From: Halolamina rubra
GTDB lineage: Archaea > Halobacteriota > Halobacteria > Halobacteriales > Haloferacaceae
Direction: 5' to 3'
Length of the DNA stretch: 64,000 nucleotides
Assembly (NCBI RefSeq): GCF_000739555.1
Contig: NZ_BBJN01000005.1
Location: 24,400-88,399 of the forward strand
Below are positions 63,229 to 64,000 of this stretch, piece by piece. The stretch's first letter is position 1. Every line of letters begins with the position of its first letter. The notes beneath the pieces are model-generated. The model was not told where the DNA came from. It saw nothing but the letters and a program-made list of their open reading frames with translations, and searched no databases. Position numbers and translations under genes: made by a program.

Positions 63229-64000
63229 ATGACAGCACCAGTAGTCGTGGTCGGTGGCGACGCAGCGGGGATGAGTGCTGCGAGCAAGTTCAAACGCGAG
63301 GCGCCCGACCGGGAGGTGGTGGTGTTCGAGCGCGGCGACTGGGTCTCCTACGGCGCGTGTGGCCTCCCTTACTACGTGAAAGGAGACGTCGAGACGCTCG
63401 AGGACCTCGTCTCGGTGACGCCCGAGCAGTTCGTCGAGGAGCGCGGAATCGACCTCCGGACGAACCACGAGGTGACGGCCATCGACCGCGAGGCCGGGAC
63501 GGTGACCGTCGACGGCCCCGACGGCGCGTTCGAGCAGCCCTACAGCGACCTCCTGATCGCGACGGGGGCCCGCGCCGTCGAGCCCCCATTGGACGGAATG
63601 GAGACGGAGGGCGTGTTCACGCTCCACAGCATGGGCGCAGGCGCCGAGATCAGGCAAGCGCTCGGTGTCGAGACACCCACGGTGGACTCCCGCGAGGCGG
63701 CGGCGGAGTACGCTGACGCCGAGTCCCCCGAGTCGGTCGGGATCATCGGCGGCGGCTACGTCGGGATCGAGATGGCCGAGGCGTTCGCCGAGCGGGGGCT
63801 CGACGTGCATCTGTTCGAGATGCTGCCCCACACGCTCCAGCCGTTCGGCGCCGAGGCGGCGGCGACCGTCGAGGAACACCTCCGCGAGCAGGGAGTCGAC
63901 CTCCACCTGGACACGGCGGTCGAGGGGATCCGCGGCGACGAGCGCGTCGCCGCCATCGCCGCGGGTGACGCGGAGGTCCCCGTCGACCTCGCACTCGTCG
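63229..64000 (+). CDS. CoA-disulfide reductase-like FAD/NAD(P) oxidoreductase (3' end beyond window)
   Basis: 257 residues are visible. They carry the FAD-binding motif VVVVGGDAAGMSAASKFKRE, the redox Cys in WVSYGACGLPYYVKGDVE, the second FAD motif YSDLLIATGARAVEPP and the NAD motif SVGIIGGGYVGIEMAEAFAE. The single active-site Cys in SYGxCGLPY is typical of CoA-disulfide reductases and NADH oxidases. A TATA-like ACTTTATTAG lies about 29 bp before ATG 63229. It runs off the window end. Confidence 0.88.
   Translation, partial: MTAPVVVVGGDAAGMSAASKFKREAPDREVVVFERGDWVSYGACGLPYYVKGDVETLEDLVSVTPEQFVEERGIDLRTNHEVTAIDREAGTVTVDGPDGAFEQPYSDLLIATGARAVEPPLDGMETEGVFTLHSMGAGAEIRQALGVETPTVDSREAAAEYADAESPESVGIIGGGYVGIEMAEAFAERGLDVHLFEMLPHTLQPFGAEAAATVEEHLREQGVDLHLDTAVEGIRGDERVAAIAAGDAEVPVDLALV

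Noticed and set aside
1..64000. CRISPR arrays, rRNA or tRNA genes
   Set aside because: No regularly spaced identical repeats and no conserved rRNA or tRNA signatures were seen on either strand by eye; a dedicated tRNA scan could still find a tRNA that was missed.

Overview
The window is chromosomal DNA of a halophilic archaeon (class Halobacteria). The signs are high GC, acidic Asp/Glu-rich proteins, Tat signal peptides on secreted proteins, many leaderless genes with a TATA-like box about 25-30 bp before the start codon, GTGA/ATGA-coupled operons, and families typical of haloarchaea (HalOD1, TrmB, DUF7344, DUF7342, DUF7563, tandem Usp, Orc1/Cdc6). Genus cannot be fixed from this sequence alone.

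Layout. 0-5 kb: two M28-type peptidase homologues, an Asp/Glu/hydantoin racemase and an amidase, all on the minus strand and probably amide or hydantoin catabolism. 5.1-9.4 kb: an accessory island with a 9-bp tandem repeat array, a tyrosine recombinase with an inverted repeat upstream, a GC-poor stretch, a frameshifted Tat-secreted LruC-like protein and a decayed IS transposase. 9.4-19.5 kb: an SLC13-type permease, a hydrolase, a HTH/TumE toxin-antitoxin-like pair, YjbQ, a flavin-binding protein, a PqqB-like MBL protein, CBS proteins, a methyltransferase, Hsp20 and a phosphoribosyltransferase. 19.6-24.9 kb: a Zn/Cd-type P1B ATPase and three universal stress proteins. 25-27.7 kb: a DASS permease and a VIT1/DUF211 pair.

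27.7-30 kb is a probable replication origin. An orc1/cdc6 gene is flanked on both sides by seven copies of an origin-recognition-box-like motif, with an AT-rich segment between two inverted copies. 30-49 kb is a cell-surface and glycan region: a FemAB-like transferase, AlkP-superfamily enzymes, Tat-exported beta-helix proteins, two TrmB regulators and HalOD1/DUF7344 regulators. At its centre is a translationally coupled four-gene operon whose enzyme set matches UDP-diacetamido-glucuronate synthesis (WbpD, WbpE, WbpB, WbpA types).

49-60 kb: a SOUL protein, an MBL protein, a truncated haemoglobin with a palindromic promoter site, a wHTH/nucleotidyltransferase toxin-antitoxin-like pair, a quinol-type nitric oxide reductase, a LOV-domain histidine kinase and a DoxX protein. 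The globin, NorB and DoxX suggest a low-oxygen or nitric oxide response. 60-64 kb: a PaaB/Htur_1727-like protein, a cyclodeaminase-like protein, a methyltransferase, a TFS/RPB9-like zinc-ribbon protein, a DUF1684 protein and the start of a CoA-disulfide-reductase-like flavoprotein.

Four otherwise well-conserved genes (at 8.4, 15.8, 41.1 and 55.9 kb) each lack one base, two of them in G runs. This pattern looks more like systematic base dropout in the sequence than four real pseudogenes. No rRNA, tRNA or CRISPR was recognised.
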